A stretch of DNA of 64,000 nt, from contig QFNE01000013.1 in assembly GCA_003240735.1 (NCBI GenBank), positions 1 through 64,000 on the forward strand, in the 5' to 3' direction. Under the pieces are notes generated by a model. It was not told the origin of the DNA, searched no databases, and saw only the letters and a list, made by a program, of their open reading frames with translations. The translations under genes and the position numbers were made by a program. This DNA comes from Paracoccus denitrificans (lineage in GTDB: Bacteria > Pseudomonadota > Alphaproteobacteria > Rhodobacterales > Rhodobacteraceae). Positions 45,451-54,008 of this stretch are shown here, piece after piece; the stretch's first letter is position 1; every line of letters begins with the position of its first letter.

Positions 45451-45573
45451 ATCGGGCCAGATGGGACGGTGCGCGACGTCTGCCCATCCCCGAATGCGCT
45501 TGACCTTTGCCCCTCGCTTCGATTGAAGCGGCCCGACTGTGAAATCCACGAAATCACGGGGCGCACATAGCCA

Positions 45574-47460
45574 ATGGACGACAATAACCGCAATTTGATC
45601 CTGGCCATGGTGCTGTCCGCACTGGTCATGATCGGTTGGTATGCCTTCTTCGCGCCGCCGGCTGAGCCCGTGCCTGACGCCACGCAGACCACCGCCAGCC
45701 AGACGACCACAGCCGGACAACCGGCCACCGGACCCGTGACGGGTGCGACAGGAACGGCCACGCCCACACCGGGCGATGTCACCCCGACGGGCGCGACCGA
45801 CCCTGTTGCCACCGCCGGCCGGGTCGAAATCCAGTCCCCGTCGATCAGCGGCAGCATATCGCTGGCCGGGGGCCGGGTCGATGACCTGCTGCTGACGCGC
45901 TATCATGAAACGCTGAGCGACAATTCCCCCTATGTGCGGCTGCTGCAGCCGACTGCCAAGGAAGAGCTGCGCTCTGTCACCACGCCGCTGGCGCCCGATT
46001 CCGGGCTGACCGAGGTCGTGGCCAAGCCCTATTACGCCGTTTACGGCTGGCTGCCCGGTCCGGGCACGCGGCCGGAACTGGTCCCGAACCCCGCGACTAT
46101 CTGGACGGTCGAAAGCGGCGGCACACTGTCCCCCGGCCAGCCCGTGACGCTGGTCTGGGACAACGGTCAGGGACAGGTCTTCCGCCGCACGTTCGCGCTG
46201 GACGACCGGTACATGTTCACTGTGACCCAGTCGGTCGAAAACACCGCCGAAACGCCGTTCGTCGCGGCCCCCTACGGCATCCTTGCCCGTCACGGCAAAC
46301 CCGACACGCAGAACTTCTTTGTTCTGCACGAAGGCGCCGTCGGGATGAGCGATGGCAAGCTGCTGGAAGAGAAATACAAGAACATGGTCGATCTTGACCC
46401 GCAGGGCGCCGAAGGCCCCGCCGAGATCGTCAATGTCACCGAAAACGGCTGGATCGGGTTCACCGACAAGTACTGGATGACCACCCTGATCCCGCAGCCA
46501 GGCACGCCCTATACGGCAGTCGTCAAATACTCGCCCCAGGCCGACATCTATCAGACAGAAACCCGCATGCCGATGCAGACCATCGGACCGGGTGGCACGG
46601 GCGAAAGCAACGGGTACCTGTTTGCAGGCGCCAAGGAATGGGAAACCATCCGCAACTATCAGGACAACCTGCATATCGACCGCTTTGTCGACTCGATCGA
46701 CTGGGGCTGGTTCTACTTCCTGACCAAACCGATCTTCCGCATCCTGCACTGGCTGCACGGTCTGATCGGCAACATGGGTTGGTCGATCATCGCACTGACC
46801 TTCGTTCTGAAGCTGGTCGTGTTCCCACTGGCACGCAAATCCTACATCTCGATGGCGCGGATGCGCGAATTGCAGCCGCAGATGGAGGCGATCAAGGAGC
46901 GGACCGGCGACGACCGGGTCAAGTACCAGCAGGAAGTTATGGCGCTTTATAAAAGCGAGAAGGTCAATCCGGCAGCAGGCTGTCTGCCCATGCTGATCCA
47001 GATCCCGATCTTCTTCTCGCTTTACAAGGTGATCTTCGTGACCATCGAATTGCGGCACGCGCCGTGGTTCGGCTGGATACGCGACCTGTCCGCGCCTGAC
47101 CCGTCAAGCCTGCTGAACCTGTTCGGCCTGCTGCCGTTCATGCCGCCGGCACAGGGGACGATGCTGCATTCGATCAGCCTGCCGCTGCTGGCGATCGTGC
47201 TGGGTCTGTCGATGTGGCTGCAGCAGAAGATGAACCCGGCCCCGACCGATCCGGCGCAGAAGATGATCTTCGCGTGGATGCCGTGGGTGTTCATGTTCAT
47301 GCTGGGCGGCTTTGCCTCGGGTCTGGTGCTGTACTGGATCACGAACAACACGATCACGGTCATTCAGCAGTACCTGATCATGCGTGCCCACGGCCATCCG
47401 CCGGATCTGTTCGGCAACATCAAGGCCAGCATGCCATCGCGACCAAAGCGCAAGTCGTGA
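45574..47460 (+). CDS. yidC: Membrane protein insertase YidC
   Basis: Inserts and folds inner-membrane proteins. The 628-residue chain has an N-terminal helix (NRNLILAMVLSALVMIGWYAFF), a Thr/Pro/Gly-rich linker (about 30-85), the periplasmic beta-supersandwich domain, and five core helices at the C-terminus with GNMGWSIIALTFVLKLVVFPL, the hydrophilic-groove Arg region, and LYWITNNTITVIQQYLI. A TTGACC/TTGAAG pair with 17-bp spacing at 45500-45528 is a weak promoter candidate. Its stop overlaps the GTG of the MOSC gene. Confidence 0.96.
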   Translation: MDDNNRNLILAMVLSALVMIGWYAFFAPPAEPVPDATQTTASQTTTAGQPATGPVTGATGTATPTPGDVTPTGATDPVATAGRVEIQSPSISGSISLAGGRVDDLLLTRYHETLSDNSPYVRLLQPTAKEELRSVTTPLAPDSGLTEVVAKPYYAVYGWLPGPGTRPELVPNPATIWTVESGGTLSPGQPVTLVWDNGQGQVFRRTFALDDRYMFTVTQSVENTAETPFVAAPYGILARHGKPDTQNFFVLHEGAVGMSDGKLLEEKYKNMVDLDPQGAEGPAEIVNVTENGWIGFTDKYWMTTLIPQPGTPYTAVVKYSPQADIYQTETRMPMQTIGPGGTGESNGYLFAGAKEWETIRNYQDNLHIDRFVDSIDWGWFYFLTKPIFRILHWLHGLIGNMGWSIIALTFVLKLVVFPLARKSYISMARMRELQPQMEAIKERTGDDRVKYQQEVMALYKSEKVNPAAGCLPMLIQIPIFFSLYKVIFVTIELRHAPWFGWIRDLSAPDPSSLLNLFGLLPFMPPAQGTMLHSISLPLLAIVLGLSMWLQQKMNPAPTDPAQKMIFAWMPWVFMFMLGGFASGLVLYWITNNTITVIQQYLIMRAHGHPPDLFGNIKASMPSRPKRKS

Positions 47461-48224
47461 CGGCGTCCGTCACGGCCCGCGTCGCCCAGATCCATCGCTT
47501 TCCGGTCAAATCGATCGGGGGCGAGTCGCTGGACCACGTTGAACTGATCGCCGGGCAGGCCATGCCCGGCGATCGTCATTACGCGGTCCTGCACAAGGCC
47601 GCGCTGCACCATCTTGAAGACGGCACGCTGCAGAAGTGGCTACCGAAATCTGCCTTCGTGCGGGGCGTGGCCGCGCCCTTGCTGCAGGCAGTCAAAGGTG
47701 GCTGGGACGGCGACGTGCTGGTTCTGACCCATCCGGATCTGCCCAACCTGCAATTCGACCCCGATGGCGGGGGTGAGGTGCTGGTGGAATGGCTGTCACC
47801 GCTTTGGGCCGAAAGCGGCAAGGCCGAGGCGGCGCAGCTGGTTACCGGCCCGTTGCCCCTGACTGACGTCAAGAAGCCCTGGATCTCGATCCTGTCGCTG
47901 TCGTCGCTGGCTGAGCTGGAGAAGCGGCTGGGCCGCCCCTTGGGCGTGGACCGCTGGCGCGGCAACATCTGGGTCGATGGCTGGCCCGCCTGGCATGAGC
48001 GTGACCTGCGTCTGGCGGAACTGAGCATCGGAGGCGTGCGGATGAAGGTGCGCGAGAACATCGGTCGTTGCGCGGCGACCAGTGCCGACACCGACACCGG
48101 ACGGTTGGACGGGGACATGCCAGCTGATCTGCGGGCGCTTCTGGGAGACGCGAACTTCGGTATCTATGCGGAACCGCTCGACACCGGCCGGGTTGGCGTG
48201 AACGACAAAGTGGTGGTCCTATGA
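47457..48224 (+). CDS. MOSC domain-containing protein
   Basis: A 255-residue protein with an N-terminal MOSC beta-barrel region (VAQIHRFPVKSIGGESLDHVELIAGQAMPGDRHYAV) and the C-terminal MOSC part with RENIGRCAATSADTDTGRLD. MOSC proteins bind the molybdenum cofactor or carry sulfur; the Cys in GRCAATS corresponds to the expected reactive one. The start is GTG 47457, overlapping the yidC stop as GTGA; the longer frame from 47214 lies inside yidC and is rejected. The stop overlaps the engB start. Confidence 0.85.
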   Translation: MTASVTARVAQIHRFPVKSIGGESLDHVELIAGQAMPGDRHYAVLHKAALHHLEDGTLQKWLPKSAFVRGVAAPLLQAVKGGWDGDVLVLTHPDLPNLQFDPDGGGEVLVEWLSPLWAESGKAEAAQLVTGPLPLTDVKKPWISILSLSSLAELEKRLGRPLGVDRWRGNIWVDGWPAWHERDLRLAELSIGGVRMKVRENIGRCAATSADTDTGRLDGDMPADLRALLGDANFGIYAEPLDTGRVGVNDKVVVL

Positions 48225-48871
48225 AAGTCGCGTTTCCCGTCGCCCCCGAGCCTGAGGAGGCCGCCGCCGAAAAAGGGCGGTTGCTGTTTGCCGGGCCGGT
48301 CGATTTCGTCAAGGGCGTCGTCAAGATGGACGGCCTGCCCCCATCGAACCGTCCCGAAGTCTGTTTTGCGGGTCGCTCGAACGTGGGGAAATCCAGCCTG
48401 ATCAATGCGCTGACCGGGCGCAAGGGCATCGCGCGCGCGTCGAACACCCCCGGCCGAACGCAGGAAATCAACTATTTCACGCTGGGCGATCATGGCTATC
48501 TGGTCGATTTGCCGGGCTATGGCTTCGCGCAGGCCCCGGTGGCCGTGGTGGCCAAATGGCAGGCGCTTTTGAAGCAGTATCTGGCCGGTCGCGCCACATT
48601 GCGTCGGGCGTTCGCGCTGATCGATGCGCGGCATGGCGTGAAGCCCGTGGACCACGAAATCCTGACCCTGCTGGACCGGTCTGCCGTGCCGTTTCAGGTC
48701 GTCGTCACAAAGGCTGACAAGGTCGGCCGCGCCGCCCTGGATGAAACCGTCAAGCAGGTCGAGGCAGAGCTGCAAAAGCACCCCGCCGCGTTCCCCGAAA
48801 TCGTCGTGACGTCGTCGGAAAAAGGCGTCGGGATCGCGACGCTTCGGTCGATCATCGCCGAACTGGAGTAA
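48221..48871 (+). CDS. engB: Ribosome biogenesis GTP-binding protein YsxC/EngB
   Basis: Essential GTPase for 50S assembly, 216 residues. G1 AGRSNVGKSSLINALT, G3 DLPGYG, G4 TKAD and G5 (SSEKGVG) are all intact. ATGA overlap with the MOSC gene. Confidence 0.95.
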   Translation: MKVAFPVAPEPEEAAAEKGRLLFAGPVDFVKGVVKMDGLPPSNRPEVCFAGRSNVGKSSLINALTGRKGIARASNTPGRTQEINYFTLGDHGYLVDLPGYGFAQAPVAVVAKWQALLKQYLAGRATLRRAFALIDARHGVKPVDHEILTLLDRSAVPFQVVVTKADKVGRAALDETVKQVEAELQKHPAAFPEIVVTSSEKGVGIATLRSIIAELE

Positions 48872-48940
48872 CCCTGCCGCCTTGGTCTGGACCTGGGGCG
48901 GTGTGCGTCCTAGCCTGCGGCCGATCCAAAGGGGCATGAT

Positions 48941-49855
48941 ATGAAGATGCAGGACATGGAACGCGATTTCGCCACCACCGCCCATACCTTGACCGAGGCG
49001 CTGCCGTACATGCAGCGATATGCGGGCGCGGTCGTGGTGGTCAAATTCGGCGGCAACGCGATGGGCGACGATGAGGCGATGGCCGATTTCGCCCGCGACA
49101 TCGTCCTGATGAAGCAGGTGGGCATCCACCCGGTCGTCGTCCACGGCGGCGGCCCCATGATCAATGATCTGCTGGGACGGCTGGGCATCGAAAGCCGGTT
49201 CGTGCGCGGCAAGCGCGTGACGACCAAGGAAGCCGTGCAGGTCGTGGAGATGGTCCTGTCGGGTCTGGTCAACAAGCGCATCGTGCAGGCGATCAACGAC
49301 GCAGGCGGACGTGCCATCGGGATTTCCGGCAAAGACGACGACATGATGGTCTGCGAGGCGGACGACCCTGAACTGGGTTTCGTCGGCCGCCCGATCGAGA
49401 TGAACGTCCAGATCATCCGCGACCTGTATCTGGCCGGCCTGATCCCGGTCATCGCCCCGGTCGCGACCGGCATGGCCGATAATGAGACGTTCAACGTGAA
49501 CGGTGACACAGCCGCAGGCGCCATCGCGGGCGCGTTGCGGGCGGATCGGCTGCTGCTGTTGACCGACGTTCAGGGCGTCAAGGACGCATCCGGCAACGTC
49601 GTGACGCAGATGAACCCGGAACAACTGCGGGCAATGATCGCGGACGGGACCGTGGCAGGGGGCATGATCCCCAAGACGGAAACCGCGCTTGCCGCGCTGG
49701 ACGAAGGGGTGCGCGCCGTCGTCATTCTGGACGGCCGGGTGCCCAAGGCCACGCTGATCGAACTGTTCACCGAAGAGGGCGCGGGCAGCCTGATCCGCTC
49801 AACCGAGCCGCGCGTGAAACCGCACGGACTGCGTCAAGGGGACAGCGGGCTTTAG
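48941..49855 (+). CDS. argB: Acetylglutamate kinase
   Basis: Second step of arginine synthesis: ATP-dependent phosphorylation of N-acetylglutamate. The 304-residue protein has VVKFGGNAMGD, VVVHGGGPMINDLLGRLGIESRFVRGKRVT and GGMIPKTETAL, the amino-acid kinase landmarks. AAGGGG precedes ATG 48941. The N-terminal extension of about 20 residues is typical of the arginine-sensitive hexameric form, so feedback control is likely. Confidence 0.95.
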   Translation: MKMQDMERDFATTAHTLTEALPYMQRYAGAVVVVKFGGNAMGDDEAMADFARDIVLMKQVGIHPVVVHGGGPMINDLLGRLGIESRFVRGKRVTTKEAVQVVEMVLSGLVNKRIVQAINDAGGRAIGISGKDDDMMVCEADDPELGFVGRPIEMNVQIIRDLYLAGLIPVIAPVATGMADNETFNVNGDTAAGAIAGALRADRLLLLTDVQGVKDASGNVVTQMNPEQLRAMIADGTVAGGMIPKTETALAALDEGVRAVVILDGRVPKATLIELFTEEGAGSLIRSTEPRVKPHGLRQGDSGL

Positions 49856-49965
49856 AATCCTTGCGCGGCAAAGCGCTGTTTTGGAATTTTTGCCCCTAAC
49901 CCCGCTTGCCGCGCCCTAGACAAGGTGCCAGTCTTTCCCCTGTATTTTCAAGCGGAGCTGACAGC

Positions 49966-50484
49966 ATGACGCCGACCGGACATCGCCGACTGATCCTGAC
50001 GCGACATGCGAAATCGGCGTGGGATGACCCGACGCTGAGCGATGAGGCCCGCCCGCTGAACGAGCGTGGCCGTCGCTCGGCCCGTGAAATCGGCGACTGG
50101 CTGGCCAGCCGCGGCTATGACCCGGAAGAAGTCCTGTGCTCGACTGCTGCCCGCACCGTCGAGACGTGGGAGCGTGCGGCCGAGGCCGTATTCGAAACGC
50201 TGCCGAAACTGCGCAAGGAAGCCGGGCTTTATCAGGCCTCGCCCGAACAGATGCTGGCCGTTCTGCGGACCGCGACTGCCCCGACGGTCATGATGATCGG
50301 CCACAACCCCGCGATTGGTGAGCTGGCCGCCATGCTGCCCGCCCGCCCCCCGATGAGCGCGGATTTCCGCAGCTATCCCACCGGTGCCACGCTGGTGGTC
50401 GATTTCGACGTGCCCGAATGGTCACAGGTTCAGCCCGGACTGGGCGACGTGCGTGATTTCGTTCGGCTGGACGGCCGCAGCTGA
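49966..50484 (+). CDS. SixA-type histidine phosphatase
   Basis: Phosphohistidine phosphatase of 172 residues. Catalytic LTRHAKSAWDD near the N-terminus, STAARTVETWE, and the second His in MMIGHNPAIGELA match the SixA branch of the histidine phosphatase superfamily. GGAG precedes ATG 49966. The pbpC start follows its stop by 1 nt. SixA removes phosphate from phosphotransfer histidines; the partner here is unknown. Confidence 0.85.
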   Translation: MTPTGHRRLILTRHAKSAWDDPTLSDEARPLNERGRRSAREIGDWLASRGYDPEEVLCSTAARTVETWERAAEAVFETLPKLRKEAGLYQASPEQMLAVLRTATAPTVMMIGHNPAIGELAAMLPARPPMSADFRSYPTGATLVVDFDVPEWSQVQPGLGDVRDFVRLDGRS

Positions 50485-50485
50485 C

Positions 50486-52552
50486 ATGGACACCCGCCGC
50501 TGGGGCAAACGCCTTGCCTTGGTGGTGGTGCTGTTTGGCGGGCTGGCGGCGGGGGCCGACACGGGCCGCGCCAAGTTCGACCGCTGGATCGACACGACCG
50601 AGCTCCCCCCGCTGACGATCACCACAGGAACCGAGGTTCTGGCCCGCGACGGCACGTTGCTGCGCGCGTTTCAGGTGGCCGACGGGCGATGGCGGCTGGC
50701 CCCGGGCGCGGTCGACCCCCGCCTGCTGGAGATGCTTGTCGCGTGGGAGGACCAGCGTTTCTATCGCCATGACGGCGTCGACCGGATCGCGGCCTTGCGC
50801 GCGGGGCTTCAGGTCGTGCGCCATGGCCGTGTCGTGTCGGGTGCATCCACCCTGACGATGCAAGTCGCGCGTCTGCTTGAGGAAGGCCCGACCGGCGAAT
50901 GGCAGGGCAAGCTGCGCCAGATGCGCGTGGCATGGGCGCTGGAACGGCGGCTAACCAAGGCGCAGATCGTCGATCTGTATCTGCGGCTGGCGCCCTATGG
51001 AAGCAATGTCGAAGGAATCCGCGCGGCCAGCCTGCAATGGTTTGGCCGTGAACCCCGGCGCCTCACGGCCGCGCAGGCCGCGCTGCTGGTGGCCCTGCCG
51101 CAATCGCCCGAAACCCGACGGCCTGACCGTTATGCCCAAGCGGGCCGAACCGCCCGCGACCGCGTGCTGGACCGGGCAGCCCACCTTGGCATTCTGTCGA
51201 AGGATGAGGCTGCGCTTGCCAAGTCCGAACCTGTTCCCACCGCGCGACGCGCATTTCCTGCCCTCGCCCCCCTGATGGCGGCGCGGCTGGCGCGTCAGTC
51301 CGCGCCGGGTGCCCGTATCGACACGACCATCGACCCCGTCCTGCAACGCCGGGCCGAGGCGCTGGCCCGCACCGCCATCCACGGCCGTCCCGGTCGCGTG
51401 TCCGCCGCAATGATCGTGGCCGACCACCGCACCGGCGAAGTGCTGGCCGAAGTCGGTGCGGCGGAATGGACCGATACGCCCAGCGGCGGGTTCGTCGACA
51501 TGACCCGCGCGGTGCGGTCCCCGGGGTCGACCCTGAAGCCGTTCGTCTATGGACTGGCCTTCGATCAGGGGCTCGCGCACCCCGAAAGCCTGATTGAGGA
51601 TCGCCCGACCAGCTTTGGTCGCTGGCAGCCCAACAACTTCGACAATGAATTCCGGGGCACCATCAGCCTGCGCCGGGCGCTGATCCTGTCGCTGAACATC
51701 CCGGTGGTGCAGCTGGCCGACGCGCTTGGGCCGGCGCGGATCGTGCAGGTTCTGCAACGCGGTGGCGTGAGGCTGACGGTCGGCGGCAACGCCGCGCCGG
51801 GGCTGGCGATCGTGCTGGGGGGCGCGGGAACGACACTGAACGATCTGGCCAACGGATACGCCGCGATTGCCCAGGGCGGCCAGGGTCGGACACTGTCCCC
51901 CTTGCCCGGCGGGTCCGAGCCGCGCGCGCAGCGCATGTTCGGTGCCGTTGCCGCATGGCAGGTCGCAAACATCCTGTCCCAGATCCCCCCGCCCGGCGGG
52001 GCGCAGGCGGGGCGGGTCGCATTCAAGACGGGGACCTCCTACGGCTATCGCGATGCGTTGGCCGTCGGGTTCGACGGGGCCCATCTTGTGGCAGTCTGGA
52101 TGGGGCGGCCCGACGGGACGCCCGTGCCTGGGTCGTTCGGGGGCGATGTCGCGGCCCCGGTGATGTTTGACATGTTCGACGCATTGCGACCCGTCGCCTT
52201 GCCGCCGCCCCCGCCATCGACGCTGACTGTGGCCAACAACGCCCTGCCGATCCCGTTACGTCGCTTTGCCCCGGCGGGCGAGGCGACGGCGGTCGTCACC
52301 CGAAAATCAACGCCAGGCGCCTTGCGCGTGACCTTCCCGCCCGAGGGGGCCGAGCTGGACCGCGTCGCCACGCTGACCGTCAAAGCGCAAGGCGGGCGGG
52401 GACCCTATACTTTCCTGCTGAACGGCGCGCCGGTCGTCATCGGATCGCTTGCGTCCTGGGTCGAGATGCCCGGGCCGGGGCCGGGGTTTTCCAAGGTCAC
52501 GGTGATCGACGCGGATGGCGCGTCCGTTACCGCAAATGTCCGGGTCAACTAG
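50486..52552 (+). CDS. pbpC: Penicillin-binding protein 1C
   Basis: Bifunctional class A PBP of 688 residues: N-terminal membrane anchor, GT51 transglycosylase (EDQRFYRHDGVD, STLTMQVARLLE), transpeptidase with S348-x-x-K351 (SPGSTLKPF) and KTGTS, and the C-terminal PbpC-specific domain. The usual alpha-2-macroglobulin partner gene is not next to it. The weak ribosome site and 1-nt gap suggest coupling to the SixA gene. Its 3' end overlaps iscR by 8 nt, convergent. Confidence 0.93.
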   Translation: MDTRRWGKRLALVVVLFGGLAAGADTGRAKFDRWIDTTELPPLTITTGTEVLARDGTLLRAFQVADGRWRLAPGAVDPRLLEMLVAWEDQRFYRHDGVDRIAALRAGLQVVRHGRVVSGASTLTMQVARLLEEGPTGEWQGKLRQMRVAWALERRLTKAQIVDLYLRLAPYGSNVEGIRAASLQWFGREPRRLTAAQAALLVALPQSPETRRPDRYAQAGRTARDRVLDRAAHLGILSKDEAALAKSEPVPTARRAFPALAPLMAARLARQSAPGARIDTTIDPVLQRRAEALARTAIHGRPGRVSAAMIVADHRTGEVLAEVGAAEWTDTPSGGFVDMTRAVRSPGSTLKPFVYGLAFDQGLAHPESLIEDRPTSFGRWQPNNFDNEFRGTISLRRALILSLNIPVVQLADALGPARIVQVLQRGGVRLTVGGNAAPGLAIVLGGAGTTLNDLANGYAAIAQGGQGRTLSPLPGGSEPRAQRMFGAVAAWQVANILSQIPPPGGAQAGRVAFKTGTSYGYRDALAVGFDGAHLVAVWMGRPDGTPVPGSFGGDVAAPVMFDMFDALRPVALPPPPPSTLTVANNALPIPLRRFAPAGEATAVVTRKSTPGALRVTFPPEGAELDRVATLTVKAQGGRGPYTFLLNGAPVVIGSLASWVEMPGPGPGFSKVTVIDADGASVTANVRVN

Positions 52553-53012
52553 CCTCGGCTTCGTCCACGATGGACAGAAGCGCCGGAACGGCCGGGCAGG
52601 GCAGCATTTCATTGCGCGCCACATCCGCCAGCGTCGTGTTGTGCAAAAACACATAGACCTGTGCAGACAGGCTTTGCCACAGACGGTTGGTCAGGGACTG
52701 CGCGGCCGTGCCGCTTTTGCCACCCGATGCGCCGGCGCCGATATGCATGGCGCTGACGGTTTCATCGACCGCCGATAGCACGTCAGCCACCCGGATCTGT
52801 TCCGGCGGACGACCAAGTCGATATCCGCCCCCCGGGCCGCGCACCGATTCGACCAGCCCCGCACGGCGCAGGCGCACGAACAGCTGTTCCAGATAGGGCA
52901 GGGACAGATCCTGGCGCCCCGAAATCTCGGCCAGCGTGGTCAGATGGTCGGGGCGCGTGGCGAGGTCCACCAGCGCCACCATGGCGTATCTGCCCTTGGT
53001 CGAAAGCTTCAT
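52545..53012 (-). CDS. iscR: Rrf2-family regulator, IscR-type with a single cysteine
   Basis: Winged-helix regulator of 155 residues: MKLSTKGRYAMVALVDLA, SLPYLEQLFVRLRRAGLV and RGPGGGYRLGR are IscR features. The three clustered cysteines that bind the Fe-S centre in E. coli IscR are absent; the only cysteine is C139 in MLPCPA. Rhodobacter IscR is also described as having an unusual single-cysteine arrangement. Expected to regulate Fe-S assembly and iron uptake. It stands alone here, without suf genes on its strand, and is convergent with pbpC. Confidence 0.85.
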   Translation of the reverse strand: MKLSTKGRYAMVALVDLATRPDHLTTLAEISGRQDLSLPYLEQLFVRLRRAGLVESVRGPGGGYRLGRPPEQIRVADVLSAVDETVSAMHIGAGASGGKSGTAAQSLTNRLWQSLSAQVYVFLHNTTLADVARNEMLPCPAVPALLSIVDEAEAS

Positions 53013-53192
53013 CTATGCCCTCCGAACGGCATGAAAGTTCTGCAAAGCGCTGGCTGGTGCGCGTTGACGGCGCGCCGCACGCTGCGTTAAAGCCGCGTGT
53101 GCCGTTCTTGCGATCTTGCTGTCCGCATACCAGATCGGTCGTAAAGCCGCTGCGCGTCAGCGTCAAGAATTGCACCTCTGCAAAGGAACCCC

Positions 53193-53852
53193 ATGCCCGA
53201 GCTGATTTTTCCCGGCCCCGACGGACGTCTGGAAGGCCGTTACCACCCGCAGGCGAAACCCGATGCGCCAATCGCCATCATCCTGCACCCGCACCCGCAA
53301 TATGGCGGGACGATGAACAACCGCGTCGTCTATAACCTGCACTATGCATTCCACCGCATCGGGTTCACCGTCATGCGGTTCAACTTTCGCGGCGTCGGCC
53401 GCAGCCAGGGCGAGTTCGACCAGGGCATCGGTGAGCTGTCGGATGCCGCATCGGCGCTGGACTATCTGCAGGCGATGAACCCCAACAGCAAGCACTGCTG
53501 GGTTGCGGGTTTCAGCTTTGGGGCGTGGATCGGGATGCAGCTGCTGATGCGCCGTCCCGAAATCACCGGTTTCGTCAGCGTCTCGCCCCCGGCGAACGCC
53601 TATGATTTCAGCTTCCTTGCGCCGTGTCCGGCGTCGGGTCTGATCATCAACGGCACCGCTGACCGTGTTGCGCCGCCCAAGGATACCAACACGCTGGTTG
53701 GCAAGCTGCGCGACCAGAAGGGGATCACGATCACCCACGAAGAAATCGAAGGGGCCGACCACTTCTTCCGCGACGACGAAACCCACATGAAGCCGATGAT
53801 CGACACGGTCCAGACCTATGTCCGCCGTCGTCTGACGGAAAGCAGCCGATAG
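53193..53852 (+). CDS. Alpha/beta hydrolase (COG2945-like)
   Basis: A 219-residue soluble hydrolase with nucleophile motif GFSFGAW, HPHPQYGGTMNNRVVYNL near residue 35, FNFRGVGRSQG and the C-terminal GADHFF His. This pattern matches the short predicted hydrolases of the COG2945 type. It is divergent from iscR, an arrangement found repeatedly in this family of bacteria. Substrate unknown. Confidence 0.8.
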   Translation: MPELIFPGPDGRLEGRYHPQAKPDAPIAIILHPHPQYGGTMNNRVVYNLHYAFHRIGFTVMRFNFRGVGRSQGEFDQGIGELSDAASALDYLQAMNPNSKHCWVAGFSFGAWIGMQLLMRRPEITGFVSVSPPANAYDFSFLAPCPASGLIINGTADRVAPPKDTNTLVGKLRDQKGITITHEEIEGADHFFRDDETHMKPMIDTVQTYVRRRLTESSR

Positions 53853-53879
53853 GCCGATCCTCTTTCGCCTAGTATGCGG

Positions 53880-53904
53880 CCCGACGGCGTTCCGCGCTGT
53901 CGGG
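53880..53904 (+). terminator. Possible terminator of the hydrolase gene
   Basis: CCCGAC-g-GCG pairs with CGC-GTCGGG around a short loop and is followed by TCGTCTGCTTT. The stem has one mismatch, so this is a moderate candidate. Confidence 0.45.
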
Positions 53905-53924
53905 TCGTCTGCTTTCACGGCTTT

Positions 53925-53940
53925 GTATGCAATCGCATAC
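53925..53940. promoter_or_regulatory. Inverted repeat in the icd promoter region
   Basis: GTATGC-AATC-GCATAC, 6-bp perfect arms, lies 69 bp before the icd start and upstream of a TATAGA (53968-53973) that could be a -10 element. It may be an operator; no family was recognised. Confidence 0.4.
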
Positions 53941-54008
53941 CAGCTTTCATTTCGCGGGCGATACCGCTATAGACGCCGGCAAATGCATTCAATCCAAGGG
54001 GCATCCTA

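Noticed and set aside
44170..47058. 962-codon minus-strand frame opposite rnpA-yidD-ttcA-yidC
   Set aside because: It crosses four well-identified genes on the other strand and has no recognisable domain.
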